From the NCBI RefSeq assembly GCF_014191985.1, contig NZ_JACHXI010000022.1:1-64000 (forward strand): DNA of 64,000 nt. Reading direction: 5' to 3'. Position 1 is the first letter of the stretch. Each line of letters opens with the position of its first letter. The DNA comes from Azomonas macrocytogenes (lineage in GTDB: Bacteria > Pseudomonadota > Gammaproteobacteria > Pseudomonadales > Pseudomonadaceae). Shown here piece by piece: positions 1-9,696 of this stretch. The notes under the pieces are model-generated. The model was not told the DNA's origin. It ran no database searches and worked only from the letters and a program-made list of their open reading frames with translations. The position numbers were made by a program, and so were the translations under genes.

Positions 1-104
1 AAGGCTTCGCGCATGCTGAAGTGGTGCAGGCTTTGGCGGTGATCGTGCAGGGCTTTCCAGGAGGGCAGGCCGGTGACGTCGAGCGGATTCTGGTAATAAC
101 TCAT
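1..104 (-). CDS. pgi: Glucose-6-phosphate isomerase, N-terminal fragment
   Basis: Only the first 34 codons lie in the window; the gene runs off the left edge. The reverse-strand translation from the ATG at 104 starts MSYYQNPLDVTGLPSWKAL, which I recognise as the N-terminus of Pseudomonas glucose-6-phosphate isomerase. Known role: interconverts glucose 6-phosphate and fructose 6-phosphate in the cytoplasm. Context supports it, since pgi next to panD-panC-panB is the usual Pseudomonas order. An AAGGAAG-like ribosome-binding site lies upstream, at slightly long spacing. The active site is outside the window, so the call rests on the N-terminus and synteny. Confidence 0.88.
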   Translation of the reverse strand, partial: MSYYQNPLDVTGLPSWKALHDHRQSLHHFSMREA

Positions 105-362
105 GGAGAAGGGCTTCCTTTGCTTGGCAGGCCTGGGAAACTCATGTGGCAACGGGTGTGTCACGTGTTACCGGGCCAAAGGGTACAGTCGCGCCGTTAT
201 AGTCGAGTCTCAATAGATAAGACGCAAGCCGCTTCGGTTTTACCGGAGCGGTGATAAATCATCCTGATGCCATCGGCCCTGCTTTGATCAGCACGTTCGT
301 TGTTGTGTTCCGCAACATGAGCTGGGTATACACACGAAAAGCCGAGCCATGCTCAGTCGAGG

Positions 363-743
363 TCAGGCAAGCTGAACCGGGATGGCATTACTGGTATGGC
401 TGAGCTCTCCCTCGGCCCCCATATAGAGTATCCGCGGTTTGAAGTCGACCAGCTCGGCCTCGCTGTAGTGGGCATAGGCGCAGATGATCAGGCGCTGGCC
501 GACACCTGCCTTGTGTGCGGCAGCGCCGTTGACCGAAATGATTCGCGAACCTTCTTCGCCGCGGATCGCGTAGGTCGTGAAGCGCTCACCGTTATCGACG
601 TTGTAGAGCTGGATCTGCTCGTATTCACGAATGCCGGCCAGGTCCAGCCAGTCACCATCGATGGCGCAGGAGCCTTCATAGTCGAGCACCGAGTGGGTCA
701 CCAAGGCGCGATGCAGTTTGGCCTTGAGCATAATGGCGTGCAT
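363..743 (-). CDS. panD: Aspartate 1-decarboxylase proenzyme
   Basis: Makes beta-alanine from L-aspartate for pantothenate synthesis. The 126-residue product has the usual PanD length. The self-cleavage site is visible as Tyr22-Glu23-Gly24-Ser25; cleavage between Gly24 and Ser25 creates the pyruvoyl cofactor on Ser25. The N-terminal basic stretch KAKLHRA matches the family. An ATG four codons downstream (Met5) is an alternative start. It follows panB and panC on the same strand with about 84 bp between panC and panD, so it probably belongs to a panB-panC-panD operon. The region after the stop has a small GAGC-CAT-GCTC hairpin near 346-356 and a short T stretch, a weak terminator candidate. 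Confidence 0.95.
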   Translation of the reverse strand: MHAIMLKAKLHRALVTHSVLDYEGSCAIDGDWLDLAGIREYEQIQLYNVDNGERFTTYAIRGEEGSRIISVNGAAAHKAGVGQRLIICAYAHYSEAELVDFKPRILYMGAEGELSHTSNAIPVQLA

Positions 744-827
744 GTGTGGAAATTCCTCCGGCTGTGTAGCGCGCAGAATGTGCCCGAACCTTTGATGGCT
801 ATCAAGAATGCGGGGCGAATTGATCTT

Positions 828-1688
828 TCAACTGGGAGCGTCGAGATCTACCTGCAGGTTATCGATCAGGCGCGTAGTGCCCAGGTAGGCTGCGGCAAGC
901 AATGCCAGTTGAACGGTATTGGCATCGGCCGGGCGCAGGGTCTGCGCATCGCGGATCTCCAGATAGTCGGGGCGCATGCCGGCTGTGCGTAGCTCATTCA
1001 GTCCAGAATCGATCAAGGTCGAATAATCTCGCTGGCCGCTGCGAAGTTGGTTGGCCATCCGCTTCAAGGTGGCATATAGCGCTGGTGCCCGCTGGCGTTC
1101 CTCTGGTGTCAGGTAGCCATTGCGCGAAGACAATGCCAGGCCATCCTCGGCGCGTATGGTTGCCTTGCCGATGATCCGAATGGGCAGGTTGAGGTCACGA
1201 ACCATGCTGCGAATCACCGCCAACTGCTGGAAATCCTTCTGGCCGAAGACGGCAAGATCGGGCTGAACCATGTTGAACAGCTTGCAAACCACCGTGGCTA
1301 CGCCGGTGAAATGTCCTGGGCGACTACCCCCGCATAATCCTTCCGACACGCCGGGTACAGTGACCAGGGTCTGGTCGGCCTGGCCGTGTGGATACATTTC
1401 GTTCACGTTCGGTGCGAACAGGAGATGGCAACCGGCGGTTTGCAGTTTTTCCTGGTCGGTAGCCAGGGTTCGCGGATAACTGTTCAGGTCTTCATGGGGG
1501 CCGAATTGCAGTGGATTGACAAAGATACTGGCAACCACAAAATCGGCTTCCCCAAGGGCTGTGCCGATCAGGGCGATATGGCCGCTATGCAGATTGCCCA
1601 TGGTGGGTACGAAACCAATCCGCTTGTTTTCACGGCGGGCTTGGGCGACGGCCGCGCGCAATTCGCTGATGGTGTTGATCGTCTTCAT
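828..1688 (-). CDS. panC: Pantothenate synthetase (pantoate--beta-alanine ligase)
   Basis: ATP-dependent ligase that joins D-pantoate to beta-alanine, the last step of pantothenate synthesis, in the cytoplasm. The 286-residue product has the nucleotidyl-transferase signature [10 protein letters not shown] at residues 28-37 (the HIGH-like HSGH) and the KMSKS-like segment [10 protein letters not shown]. Length is normal for the family. Its ATG overlaps the panB stop in an ATGA, which indicates translational coupling and one transcript. It sits between panB, which starts the pantoate branch, and panD, which supplies beta-alanine, so all the substrates for its reaction are encoded together. Confidence 0.97.
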   Translation of the reverse strand: MKTINTISELRAAVAQARRENKRIGFVPTMGNLHSGHIALIGTALGEADFVVASIFVNPLQFGPHEDLNSYPRTLATDQEKLQTAGCHLLFAPNVNEMYPHGQADQTLVTVPGVSEGLCGGSRPGHFTGVATVVCKLFNMVQPDLAVFGQKDFQQLAVIRSMVRDLNLPIRIIGKATIRAEDGLALSSRNGYLTPEERQRAPALYATLKRMANQLRSGQRDYSTLIDSGLNELRTAGMRPDYLEIRDAQTLRPADANTVQLALLAAAYLGTTRLIDNLQVDLDAPS

Positions 1689-2485
1689 GCGTTGAACCCA
1701 TGCTCCACGGCGGGAAATTCGCCAGATTTTACTGCTTTGACATAGGCGCCGATGGCTGCCGGAATATCATGTTGATCCTGCATGAAATTCCTGACGAATT
1801 TTGGCGTATGGCTCCCTAGCGAGAGGCCCAGCATGTCGTGCAGTACCAGTACCTGGCCATCTGTGCCTGCACCTGCGCCGATACCGATGACGGGGATGCG
1901 GACTGCCTGGGTGATCCGGTTCGCCAGCTCGCTGGGAACGCATTCGAGCAGCAGCATGGCGGCACCGGCTTCTTCCAGTGCCTGGGCATCTTCCAGCATC
2001 TTTTTCGCCTGGGCTTCATGGCGGCCCTGTACTTTATAACCGCCAAAAATATTCACGGCCTGCGGAGTCAGGCCCAGATGCACGCAAACGGGAATACCGC
2101 GCTCAGCCAGCAGACGTACGGAAGGAGTCAGCCAGCCGCCGCCTTCCGCCTTGACCATGTGCGCGCCGGCCTGCATCAGAGTTGTCGAATTGGCCAGGAT
2201 GCGTTCTTCGGTAGCTGCCGCCATGAATGGCAGGTCAGCCAGGATCAGCGCGCCTTGATTGCCACGCTTGACGCTGGCTGTATGGTAAGCGATATCGGCG
2301 ATTGTGACCGGTAGCGTGCTGTCGTGCCCCTGCAGGACCATGCCCAGAGAATCGCCGATCAGCAATACCTCGACACCTGCGGCACAGGCGATCCTGGCGA
2401 AGATGGCATCGTAGCTGGTAAGCATGACGATCTTTTCACCTTTCTGTTTCAGGCTCTGCAGGGTGGTCAGGGTTACGTCTGGCAT
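1685..2485 (-). CDS. panB: 3-methyl-2-oxobutanoate hydroxymethyltransferase
   Basis: Transfers a hydroxymethyl group from methylene-tetrahydrofolate to alpha-ketoisovalerate, giving ketopantoate for pantothenate and CoA. I chose the ATG at 2485 ([10 protein letters not shown]), giving 266 residues, the normal length; the open frame extends 36 codons upstream without family similarity. Visible motifs are [10 protein letters not shown] (metal/substrate loop), KAEGG, and LLLECVP with the catalytic Glu. A GAGG-type ribosome-binding site precedes this start. The end overlaps panC by four bases. About 190 bp separate it from folK; that gap holds TGTTAC repeats (separate entry), so expression may be regulated on its own. 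Confidence 0.96.
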   Translation of the reverse strand: MPDVTLTTLQSLKQKGEKIVMLTSYDAIFARIACAAGVEVLLIGDSLGMVLQGHDSTLPVTIADIAYHTASVKRGNQGALILADLPFMAAATEERILANSTTLMQAGAHMVKAEGGGWLTPSVRLLAERGIPVCVHLGLTPQAVNIFGGYKVQGRHEAQAKKMLEDAQALEEAGAAMLLLECVPSELANRITQAVRIPVIGIGAGAGTDGQVLVLHDMLGLSLGSHTPKFVRNFMQDQHDIPAAIGAYVKAVKSGEFPAVEHGFNA

Positions 2486-2646
2486 GGAGGTGCCCTCGGA
2501 TTGAGTCGTGGGTTGCGGGCAGACAGCAAGTGTCAATGAACGAACGGTTTCGCATGAAATACGAGCGTTCGGAATGCCGAAACAGCGGGGCATTACCGTG
2601 GCGGGGGCCTATGGTCCTGACGCTCTGGCGATAAGTCAATCCGTGT

Positions 2647-2678
2647 TGTTACCCGGCTGTTACTGTTACCTGTGTTAC
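2647..2678. repeat. Four TGTTAC hexamers in 32 bp
   Basis: TGTTAC occurs on the plus strand at 2647-2652, 2658-2663, 2664-2669 and 2673-2678, with start-to-start spacings of 11, 6 and 9 bases. The cluster covers the folK stop codon and the start of the folK-panB gap. The same hexamer and its complement occur three times in front of crcZ. Function is unknown; a regulator binding site upstream of panB is one possibility. Confidence 0.6.
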
Positions 2679-3190
2679 CTGTTGTCTACTGACACTGAAT
2701 CCAGTTTTTCCAGGCCGTTGAAGGGACAGGCGGCGAGCAGATCGGTCAAGCGACGTCCATCGGGCAGGCGCAGACTGGCAGGTGCCAGCTCTGCCAGCGG
2801 GTACAGCACAAAGGCTCGGGCATGCAAGTGATAATGGGGCACCTTGAGCCGAGCCTCATTCAGCAGACGGTCGCCAAACAGCAGTATGTCCAGGTCCAGT
2901 GTGCGCGGTCCCCAGCGTTCGGCTTTGCGTTCGCGGCCCTGGTTGCGCTCGATGTCCTGCAAGGCATCGAGCAGGCCCAGCGGAGGCATTGTCGTGGCGA
3001 GAGCAGCGACTGCATTGACGTAGCGAGGCTGTTCCGGTGGCCCCAGTGGATCGCTTGCATAAAAGGAGGAGACGGCAACCAACCGGGTATTCGGCAATTT
3101 CTGCAAAGCGCACAAGGCCTCGCCTAGCTGCTTGATCGGTTCGGACAGATTGCTGCCAAGACCGACATAGACGCGTTCTGTTTCAATCAT
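2675..3190 (-). CDS. folK: 6-hydroxymethyl-7,8-dihydropterin pyrophosphokinase
   Basis: Transfers pyrophosphate from ATP to 6-hydroxymethyl-7,8-dihydropterin in folate synthesis. I start it at the ATG at 3190 (MIETERVYVGLGSNL), giving 171 residues; the longer open frame has no family similarity in its extra 28 codons. The GLGSNLSEP motif is at the N-terminus and the HPPK signature GPRTLDLDILLFGD lies mid-protein. The start lies inside the last codons of pcnB (8-base overlap), so the two genes are almost certainly co-translated, as in other pseudomonads. Confidence 0.95.
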   Translation of the reverse strand: MIETERVYVGLGSNLSEPIKQLGEALCALQKLPNTRLVAVSSFYASDPLGPPEQPRYVNAVAALATTMPPLGLLDALQDIERNQGRERKAERWGPRTLDLDILLFGDRLLNEARLKVPHYHLHARAFVLYPLAELAPASLRLPDGRRLTDLLAACPFNGLEKLDSVSVDNR

Positions 3191-4565
3191 CGCTAAGTGG
3201 GGCGGCTTTGCTGCTGTTGCGTCGCCGGCCACCGCGACGGCGTTTGCGCGTATTGCTTCGGCCTTCGTCGTCAAGATTGCGAATCATCTCGCGCCGTTCG
3301 CTACCGGTGGCTTCCTGATAGTCCGTCCACCAGTCGCCAAGACCCGATGTTTTCTCTCCGGCACTTTCCCGTAGCAGCAGAAAATCGTATCCGGCACGAA
3401 AGCGCGGGTTTTCCAGCAGTTGATCGGCACGACGCCCATGGCGACGCGGCAAGCGTTCCTGCATGTCCCAGATCTCGCGCATAGGGATGGTGAAGCGCTT
3501 GGGAATGGAGGTGCGCTGGCATTGTTCCCAGATCAGGTCATGCGCGGCTTCCTGCATTGCGGGAATCGGTGGAATGCCACGATCCTGCAGTTCCAGCACT
3601 CGGGCTGGCAGCGCCGGCCAGAGCAGGGCGGCGAACAGAAAGGCCGGGGTGACCGGTTTGCCTTGCGCGATGCGCTCGTCGGTATTGATCAGTGCCTGGC
3701 GGATCAGGTGCCCCGTATAGTCCGGGTTATGGCGAAGCGCTACGGCAGTAGCCGGGAACAGTGGTGCGAACAGATCGTAATGCAACAGCAGTTCCAAGGT
3801 TTCTTCTGCCTGGCCGCCCAAAAACAATTTGATGGTTTCATCGAACAGGCGTGCCGCAGGGATTTCTTTGAGTAGATGTGCCAGATGGCGGATTGGCTCG
3901 GCACTATGGTGTTCCAGGTCGAAATCCAGTTTGGCCGCGAAGCGGATGGCACGCAGCATTCGTACCGGATCTTCCTGGTAGCGTTGTTCTGGACTACCGA
4001 TAAGCCGGATCAAGCGGTTGCGGATGTCATGAACGCCGTGGGTGTGATCCAGAATTCGCTCACTGGATGGATCGTAGTAGAGCGCATTGATGGTGAAATC
4101 CCGGCGCTGTGCATCGTCTTCCAGCGAGCCATAGATATTGTCGCGCAGTATCCGGCCATTCTGGTTGCGTGATGCTTGATGGTCATCATCGTCGTCCAAT
4201 GGATGATCGGCCCGGAAGGTGGCCACCTCGATGATTTCACGGCCGAAATGGACATGTACCAACTTGAAGCGCCGGCCTATGACCCGGGCATTGCGAAATT
4301 CCGCCCGTACCTGCTCCGGTGTTGCACTGGTGGCAACATCGTAATCCTTGGGTTCTATGTGCAGTAGCAAATCCCGCACGCAGCCGCCCACCACATAGGC
4401 TTGGTAACCGGCCTTTTGGAGCCGCTCCACTACGTTGACAGCGTGTCGGCTGATGTCTTGACGCTTTAGCGAATGTTGTCGGGCCGTGAGGATGTCAGGC
4501 GCTCGGCGCTGATGTGGCAGGCGGCTCAATGGCAGGCGAAGGGACTGGAACAGCTTTTTCAGCAT
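3183..4565 (-). CDS. pcnB: Poly(A) polymerase I
   Basis: Adds poly(A) tails to RNA 3' ends, which promotes decay. From the ATG at 4565 (MLKKLFQSLRLPLSR) the product is 460 residues. The class II nucleotidyltransferase head is clear: GGCVRDLLL, the catalytic pair in PKDYDVATSATPEQ, and RRDFTINALYYDP. The RNA-binding middle and a basic C-terminal tail (TRKRRRGGRRR) follow. The frame is open back to a TTG at 4619, but Pseudomonas PcnB begins at this MLKKL. No strong ribosome-binding site is seen. crcZ lies upstream on the same strand; folK overlaps the 3' end. Confidence 0.95.
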   Translation of the reverse strand: MLKKLFQSLRLPLSRLPHQRRAPDILTARQHSLKRQDISRHAVNVVERLQKAGYQAYVVGGCVRDLLLHIEPKDYDVATSATPEQVRAEFRNARVIGRRFKLVHVHFGREIIEVATFRADHPLDDDDDHQASRNQNGRILRDNIYGSLEDDAQRRDFTINALYYDPSSERILDHTHGVHDIRNRLIRLIGSPEQRYQEDPVRMLRAIRFAAKLDFDLEHHSAEPIRHLAHLLKEIPAARLFDETIKLFLGGQAEETLELLLHYDLFAPLFPATAVALRHNPDYTGHLIRQALINTDERIAQGKPVTPAFLFAALLWPALPARVLELQDRGIPPIPAMQEAAHDLIWEQCQRTSIPKRFTIPMREIWDMQERLPRRHGRRADQLLENPRFRAGYDFLLLRESAGEKTSGLGDWWTDYQEATGSERREMIRNLDDEGRSNTRKRRRGGRRRNSSKAAPLSDD

Positions 4566-4762
4566 GAGGGATTCTGTGCGAGGGGTGGAGTGGCCGGCAT
4601 GGTTGAATTCAATCTGCAAGTGGTCGGCTGGGTACTGTAGATCCCGAACGCTGGGAAGCTAGGCATCTCATCTTGACCAGAACTCGGTTGACTGAATTCT
4701 AGCACTGGTAAAGAAGAGAAAAATGAGCGGAATGGAAAAAGCAATAGTAGACATGACGCAGC

Positions 4763-4784
4763 AGAGGGAGCCGAAGCTCCCTCT
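4763..4784 (-). terminator. Strong UUCG hairpin at the 3' end of crcZ
   Basis: A perfect 9-bp stem (4763-4771 with 4776-4784) closes on a UUCG tetraloop when read on the minus strand. It is the best candidate for the CrcZ 3' end. The bases just after it are not U-rich; a U run comes only about 20 bases later. Termination may be leaky or use processing, letting some transcripts continue toward pcnB. Confidence 0.5.
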
Positions 4785-5116
4785 TAAGTAATGTTGCGTG
4801 CTTTTATTATTATTGATCGGACCTATTGTTTTTGTTTTAGGGCCGTCCCTTGAGCCAACGCTTTTCGGGATATGCTCCTTCACTGGGAGCCAAGAGCAAA
4901 CGGATACCTTTGGCCGCTGATGTTACCTTTTCCAACCAGTTCGGGCTTCTGCTTGTGCAGTTTTTGTTGTTCTCTGCCTGGTGGTGCTGCTGGTGCAGCT
5001 TGGCAACTCCTCTCCAAAAGAATCAGTTAGCTTCGTCTCTGCCGTCTTGTTGTTGTTCTGCTAGAGCCGTTACGTTTTGTTCTTGTTATGAGTTCTGGTT
5101 GTTATCGTTGTTGTAC
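4763..5116 (-). ncRNA. crcZ: CrcZ, Hfq-sequestering small RNA of catabolite repression
   Basis: The gene-free stretch between cbrB and pcnB is where Pseudomonas encodes CrcZ. On the minus strand it carries repeated A-rich AAnAAnAA motifs, the known Hfq/Crc-binding CA motifs. I count clusters at 4804-4814, 4826-4836, 4964-4971, 5047-5057 and 5077-5087, plus partial matches near the 5' end. A sigma-54 promoter is correctly placed upstream and a stable hairpin lies at the 3' end. The predicted size of about 350 nt is close to known CrcZ RNAs. Known role: induced by CbrB under poor carbon supply, it titrates Hfq-Crc and relieves catabolite repression. The exact 5' and 3' ends are inferred. Confidence 0.9.
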
Positions 5117-5125
5117 GAAGATATA

Positions 5126-5144
5126 AAGCATCTGCTGTGCCAAC
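5126..5144 (-). promoter_or_regulatory. Sigma-54 (-24/-12) promoter of crcZ
   Basis: The minus strand reads TTGGCACAGCAGATGCTT. GG (5141-5140) and GC (5129-5128) are separated by exactly 10 bases, the defining spacing of sigma-54 promoters, and TTGGCAC matches the -24 consensus. Transcription would start near 5116. CbrB, encoded just upstream, is a sigma-54-dependent activator, so this fits the known crcZ circuit. Confidence 0.88.
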
Positions 5145-5247
5145 TTTTAAAAATCTTTTTAATTCATGCTGTTATGATTTTTTAAGATTTTTTTCTGATG
5201 ATTTTGTGAAGTGTTTCGTTACCGATAAACTCGCTTGGTGTAGATGT

Positions 5248-5291
5248 TGTTACTCATCGTTTCCTGGCGGTAACAGTTTTCGACCTGTTAC
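5248..5291 (-). promoter_or_regulatory. Likely CbrB upstream activating sequence
   Basis: Three half-sites alternate in orientation: TGTTAC at 5248-5253, GTAACA at 5270-5275, TGTTAC at 5286-5291, with gaps of 16 and 10 bases. They lie about 105-165 bp upstream of the -24/-12 element, a normal place for a sigma-54 activator site, and the outermost one overlaps the cbrB stop codon. CbrB is reported to bind palindromic TGTTAC-type sites; the assignment to CbrB here is inference from position and sequence. Confidence 0.65.
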
Positions 5292-6694
5292 TCGATACTG
5301 GTCTTGCGCCTGGGGATGCCCAGGCGTTGGCGGCGCTCCCACAAGCATTTGCGGCTGATACCCAGTTTGCGGGCCAACTCCGTTTCGGTCATGCGATCCT
5401 GATGCTCCAGGACGAAGTGCTGGAAATAATCTTCCAGCGAAAGGTCTTCGGGCGATTCGGGACAGTGATCCGATTCTGCCGAGAAATTCGCCAGTGGGAG
5501 TTCATCGAAGGATGTAGCGTCCATGGCATTCAAGTCGATGTCGATACCCAGGTATTCGGCATCGATTTCCGGTTTCTCGCTCAGGATGGTCGCGCGCTCG
5601 ACGGCATTTTCCAGTTCGCGCACATTACCTGGCCATGTGTAGCTGAGAATGGCTCGCTTGGCTTCCCGGGAAAAGTGTAGCCTGCCGGTTTCCTGTTGGC
5701 TGTTCTGGCGCTCCAGGAAGGCTTCGGCGATTTCCAGGACGTCACTGTCGCGCTCGCGCAGAGGTGGGAGTTTCAGGGCAATGACGTTCAGGCGGTAATA
5801 AAGGTCTTCCCGGAACTGTCCGGTTTTGGCCAGGGTTTTCAGATCGCGATGGGTTGCCGCTACCAGGCGTACATTGACTTTTTGTGACTGGACCGAGCCA
5901 ACCCGGCGAATCTCGCCTTCCTGCAGTACCCGAAGCAGGCGTGCCTGGGCTTCCAGCGGCAATTCGCCGATTTCATCGAGAAACAGGGTGCCACCATCTG
6001 CCGCTTCCACCAGGCCGGTACGTGTGCTGCTGGCGCCAGTGAACGCGCCCTTTTCATGACCGAAGAGTTCGGACTCGATCAGGGTTTCGGGAATGGCTGC
6101 GCAGTTGACTGAAATCATCGGTTTCTTATTGCGCCGGGAAAGGTTGTGCAAAGCCCGAGCGACCAGTTCCTTGCCGGTACCGGATTCGCCCAGCACCAGT
6201 ACGTTGGAGTCGGTTGGCGCAACCTTGCGAATCTTGTTGAACAGGTCCTGCATGGCCGGGCAGCAGCCGATGATGCCGAGATCGCTGTGGTTTACCCGAC
6301 TATCTAGGTTTGCTTCCGGTACGGTTACAGGCGCCGCTGCGGCTTTGTGGTCATGCAGGATCCTGGCGATCATCTGCAGCATTTCGTCGTGGTCGAATGG
6401 CTTGGCGATATAGTCCACCGCGCCCATTCTCATCGAGTCCACGGCCGAGCGCAGGCTGGCATAGCTGGTCATGATCAGGACCGGTTTGCCTTGGGCATGT
6501 TCGATCAGATCGGTGCCGGTGGCACCAGGCAGGCGCAGGTCACTGATGATCAGGTCGAAGTCCGGGATGCTGTAGCTGTCCAGGGCTTCTTGTACTGAGC
6601 CGGCCTCGCTGATCTGGTATTGGTTGCGTTCCAGCAGGCGGCGCAAAGCGGAGCGGATGATTGGTTCGTCTTCGACAAGCAGGATATGTGGCAT
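5288..6694 (-). CDS. cbrB: CbrB, sigma-54-dependent response regulator
   Basis: NtrC-type regulator of carbon/nitrogen use that activates crcZ. I start it at the ATG at 6694 ([10 protein letters not shown]), giving 468 residues. The receiver domain (about 1-120) has the acidic pair Glu8-Asp9 and the phospho-acceptor Asp52 in SDLRLPG. The AAA+ domain has the Walker A GESGTGKE, the sigma-54-contacting GAFTGA loop and the arginine-containing YYRLNV region. A Fis-type helix-turn-helix ends the protein ([19 protein letters not shown]). It overlaps or abuts the frame of cbrA, its cognate kinase gene, about 47 bp upstream. Synteny cbrA-cbrB-crcZ-pcnB makes this CbrB rather than NtrC or AlgB. Confidence 0.96.
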   Translation of the reverse strand: MPHILLVEDEPIIRSALRRLLERNQYQISEAGSVQEALDSYSIPDFDLIISDLRLPGATGTDLIEHAQGKPVLIMTSYASLRSAVDSMRMGAVDYIAKPFDHDEMLQMIARILHDHKAAAAPVTVPEANLDSRVNHSDLGIIGCCPAMQDLFNKIRKVAPTDSNVLVLGESGTGKELVARALHNLSRRNKKPMISVNCAAIPETLIESELFGHEKGAFTGASSTRTGLVEAADGGTLFLDEIGELPLEAQARLLRVLQEGEIRRVGSVQSQKVNVRLVAATHRDLKTLAKTGQFREDLYYRLNVIALKLPPLRERDSDVLEIAEAFLERQNSQQETGRLHFSREAKRAILSYTWPGNVRELENAVERATILSEKPEIDAEYLGIDIDLNAMDATSFDELPLANFSAESDHCPESPEDLSLEDYFQHFVLEHQDRMTETELARKLGISRKCLWERRQRLGIPRRKTSIE

Positions 6695-6741
6695 CGGAAA
6701 CTCTCTCGACCTCTTCGGGAGCGGATGACCTGCGACGGTCT

Positions 6742-9696
6742 TCAACCCGTAGCGGGTGTCGCGTCGATATGCCGCGGCAAACTGATCCGGATGCGGGTAC
6801 CAAGCTGGTTTTCCGGATCGATCGGGCTTTCAATGTCGACGCGGCCATGATGCTCTTCCACGATGGAATAGACCAGTGCAAGGCCCAGCCCGGTCCCTTT
6901 GCCAGGGTCTTTGGTGGTAAAGAACGGCTCGAACAGACGAGCCCGGATAGTCTGCGGAATGCCGCTGCCTTCGTCCTCGACAATCAGCTGGACCATCTGG
7001 TCCTTCTCTTCGCTCCTCACGCGAATGACGCCTCCGGCAGGCGATGCGTCACGGGCATTCGATATAAGGTTGATCAGTACCTGAGCCAGCCGCTGCGGAT
7101 CGCCTTCGGCCACATGAGTCGGATCGCACAGGTTGATGAAGCATACTTCGGTACCCTGGCGGTTGAGCGAGAGCAAGGCGATGGCGTCCTGGGCGATGGC
7201 TGACAGGCTGACCGGATAGTGCTGTTGATGGTGTGGTCCGGCATGGGCAAAGCTCATCAGAGACTGGACGATCTTGGTGATGCGCTTGGTTTGCTCGATG
7301 ATCTGGTTGCTGGTTTCGCTGATTTCCTTATCCGCTTCGTGCTCTTCGCGCAGGTTCTGCGCCAGACAGGCAATGCCGGTAACCGGGTTGCCGATTTCAT
7401 GAGCCACACCTGCGGCCAGGCGGCCGATGCTGGCCAGGCGTTCGGAGTGGATCAGATAATCTTCCAGAACCTGGACTTCGGTACAGTCTTCTACCAGCAG
7501 CACCAGCCCGGCATTGCCAGGGGCCAGTGGCTCGTCGATGGCAGCCTTGTGCAGATTCAGCCAGCGTGGCTTGCCATCGAGCGGCAGGCGTTGTTTGTGT
7601 AGATGCTCATCCTGTTGATGGATGAAATTTTCAAACATACTCATCCAGGGTTGGCCGATGGCCGACAGGCGTGAACCGACCACTTCTTGCGCAGAAATCT
7701 CCGTAAGTTCTTCCATGGCCCGATTCCACATGAGGATTTCCTGGTCCTTGGCCAGCGAACAGACGCCCATCGGCAACTCTTGCAGTGTTTGCCGATGATA
7801 GCGGCGCAAGGTATCGAGTTCGGCTGCCAGGCCGGTAAGCCTCAATTTGTAATCTTCGATACGATTTTCGATGAAGTGGATATCCTCGCTGACGAAGCCT
7901 TCGGTGGTGTCTTTGTAGGGAAGAAAATTCTTGACGATATCCTGGGCGATGCTCGGTCCCATCAGGCCGGACAGGTTGGCTTCGACACGGTCGCGCAGGC
8001 GGCGCAGGGCATAAGGTCGCTGTTCGTTGAACGGCAGGCGTAGCTCGCGCAGGGCTTTTCCGACTTCTTTTTGCGCTGTTGCCGCGCCCAATGGCTTGGC
8101 CAGTTGCTCAGTGAATTCCTGCGGCGAGACGGCAACCAGTTCGCGCCGCTGTGGCAGGCGCATGTTTTCCACTGCGCAGGCTTCGGCGGCACGGATCTCC
8201 TCGGGAGTTGAGCGGGTGAACAGGGAAACCAGCGAGAACACCAGTACGTTGATGGCCAGTGAAGCCACCGCGGCCATATGCAGGGTATTTTCATCCAGTA
8301 CATAAATGCGGTTGAGCAGCGGCAGGTACAGCACTTCATGCCCTTTGATCAGGGGCATGAGCATGCAGAAAATCCAGATACTGATACCGACCAGCAGGCC
8401 GGCGATATAGCCGCGCCGGTTTGCCGTGGGCCAATACAGGGTGGAGAGCACACCTGGCAGAAATTGCAGTGTACCGACATAGGCTACGCTGCCCAGGCTG
8501 GTGAGATCGTGCCGGCCGTCGAGCAGCCGGTAGAAACCATATCCGGCCATGATGATGGCGAAGATCAGCCCGCGCCGGGTCCATTTCAGCCAGCGATAGA
8601 TGTTGCCTTCGACGGGGGGCTGGTAGAGCGGCAGCACCAGATGATTGAGCACCATCCCGGAAAGCGCCAGGGTGCTGACGATGATCAGACCACTGGAGGC
8701 GGAAAGCCCGCCAATGAAGGCCAGCAAGGCAAGGGGTTCGCTGTTGACCGCCAGCCCCAGGCCCAGGGTGAAATATTCCGGAGGCGTGGCGACATCGAGC
8801 TTCAGCCCGCTCCAGAGGATCAGGGGAACCGCCAGGCTCATCAGCAACAGGTATAGCGGCAGGCCCCAACTGGCGGTGACCATGCCATTGGAGCCGATAC
8901 TTTCGGTGAATGCCATGTGATACATGTGCGGTGTCACCAGGGCTGCGGAAAAAAATACCAGCAGCATGGTGCGCCAGGGACCTTCCTGCAGCGGGGTATG
9001 CAAGGCGGCCAAGGCGCTCTGGTTCTGCTGCAGCCAGAGCTCCAGTTGGCTGGAGCCGTCGAATACTGCAAATAGTGCATACAGGCCGATCACTATCAGG
9101 GCGATCAGCTTGACCAGCGATTCGAAGGCGATGGCCAGGACCAGCCCTTCGTGCTTTTCCTGGGAGGCAATGTGCCGGGCCCCGAAGAGCATGGTGAACA
9201 GCATGATCAGCATGCAGTAAACCAGCGATATGCGTTCGGGTTGCGGTTCGAGAGTCATGATGCCGACGGTGTCGGCTACCGCCTGGATTTGCAGGGCCAG
9301 CAGCGGCAGCATGCCAATCAGCATCACGAGCGTAGTCAGGGAACCGCTCCAGGGGCTGCGGAAGCGGAAGGCGAACAAGTCAGCCAGCGATGAGAGCTGG
9401 TAGGTTCGGGTCAGGCGCAGGATCGGATGAAGCAGCACCGGTCCGAGCAGAAAGGCGCCGCTGACACCCAGATAGGTCGCCAGGTAACCGTAACCATATT
9501 GATAGGCCAGGCCCACTGTGCCATAGAAGGCCCAGGCACTGGCGTAGACACCAAGCGAGAGGGTATAGGTCAGGGGATTGCGGACGATCCAGGTAGGGAT
9601 CAGGCCGCGTTCGGTTACCCAGGCGATACTGAAGAGGATGAACAGGTAAAGGGCGCTGATCAGCAGCAGATGACTGAGGCTAAAGCTGGTCAGCAT
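6742..9696 (-). CDS. cbrA: CbrA, transporter-fused sensor histidine kinase
   Basis: Membrane sensor kinase for CbrB, of 984 residues. The N-terminal half is a sodium/solute-symporter-like (SLC5) domain with many hydrophobic helices, starting [18 protein letters not shown] linker (STAC-like) and PAS domain follow, then the dimerisation/phospho-acceptor segment [14 protein letters not shown] and a HATPase with the N box [11 protein letters not shown] and G boxes DEGSGIP and [11 protein letters not shown]. This architecture is specific to CbrA-like kinases; in P. putida the transporter part takes up histidine. The start overlaps the small upstream ORF cbrX by 17 bases, suggesting coupled translation. 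The full kinase signature appears intact. Confidence 0.97.
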   Translation of the reverse strand: MLTSFSLSHLLLISALYLFILFSIAWVTERGLIPTWIVRNPLTYTLSLGVYASAWAFYGTVGLAYQYGYGYLATYLGVSGAFLLGPVLLHPILRLTRTYQLSSLADLFAFRFRSPWSGSLTTLVMLIGMLPLLALQIQAVADTVGIMTLEPQPERISLVYCMLIMLFTMLFGARHIASQEKHEGLVLAIAFESLVKLIALIVIGLYALFAVFDGSSQLELWLQQNQSALAALHTPLQEGPWRTMLLVFFSAALVTPHMYHMAFTESIGSNGMVTASWGLPLYLLLMSLAVPLILWSGLKLDVATPPEYFTLGLGLAVNSEPLALLAFIGGLSASSGLIIVSTLALSGMVLNHLVLPLYQPPVEGNIYRWLKWTRRGLIFAIIMAGYGFYRLLDGRHDLTSLGSVAYVGTLQFLPGVLSTLYWPTANRRGYIAGLLVGISIWIFCMLMPLIKGHEVLYLPLLNRIYVLDENTLHMAAVASLAINVLVFSLVSLFTRSTPEEIRAAEACAVENMRLPQRRELVAVSPQEFTEQLAKPLGAATAQKEVGKALRELRLPFNEQRPYALRRLRDRVEANLSGLMGPSIAQDIVKNFLPYKDTTEGFVSEDIHFIENRIEDYKLRLTGLAAELDTLRRYHRQTLQELPMGVCSLAKDQEILMWNRAMEELTEISAQEVVGSRLSAIGQPWMSMFENFIHQQDEHLHKQRLPLDGKPRWLNLHKAAIDEPLAPGNAGLVLLVEDCTEVQVLEDYLIHSERLASIGRLAAGVAHEIGNPVTGIACLAQNLREEHEADKEISETSNQIIEQTKRITKIVQSLMSFAHAGPHHQQHYPVSLSAIAQDAIALLSLNRQGTEVCFINLCDPTHVAEGDPQRLAQVLINLISNARDASPAGGVIRVRSEEKDQMVQLIVEDEGSGIPQTIRARLFEPFFTTKDPGKGTGLGLALVYSIVEEHHGRVDIESPIDPENQLGTRIRISLPRHIDATPATG

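Noticed and set aside
396-992. 198-codon plus-strand open frame over panD and panC
   Set aside because: Antisense to two clear genes; no recognisable family and no ribosome-binding site.
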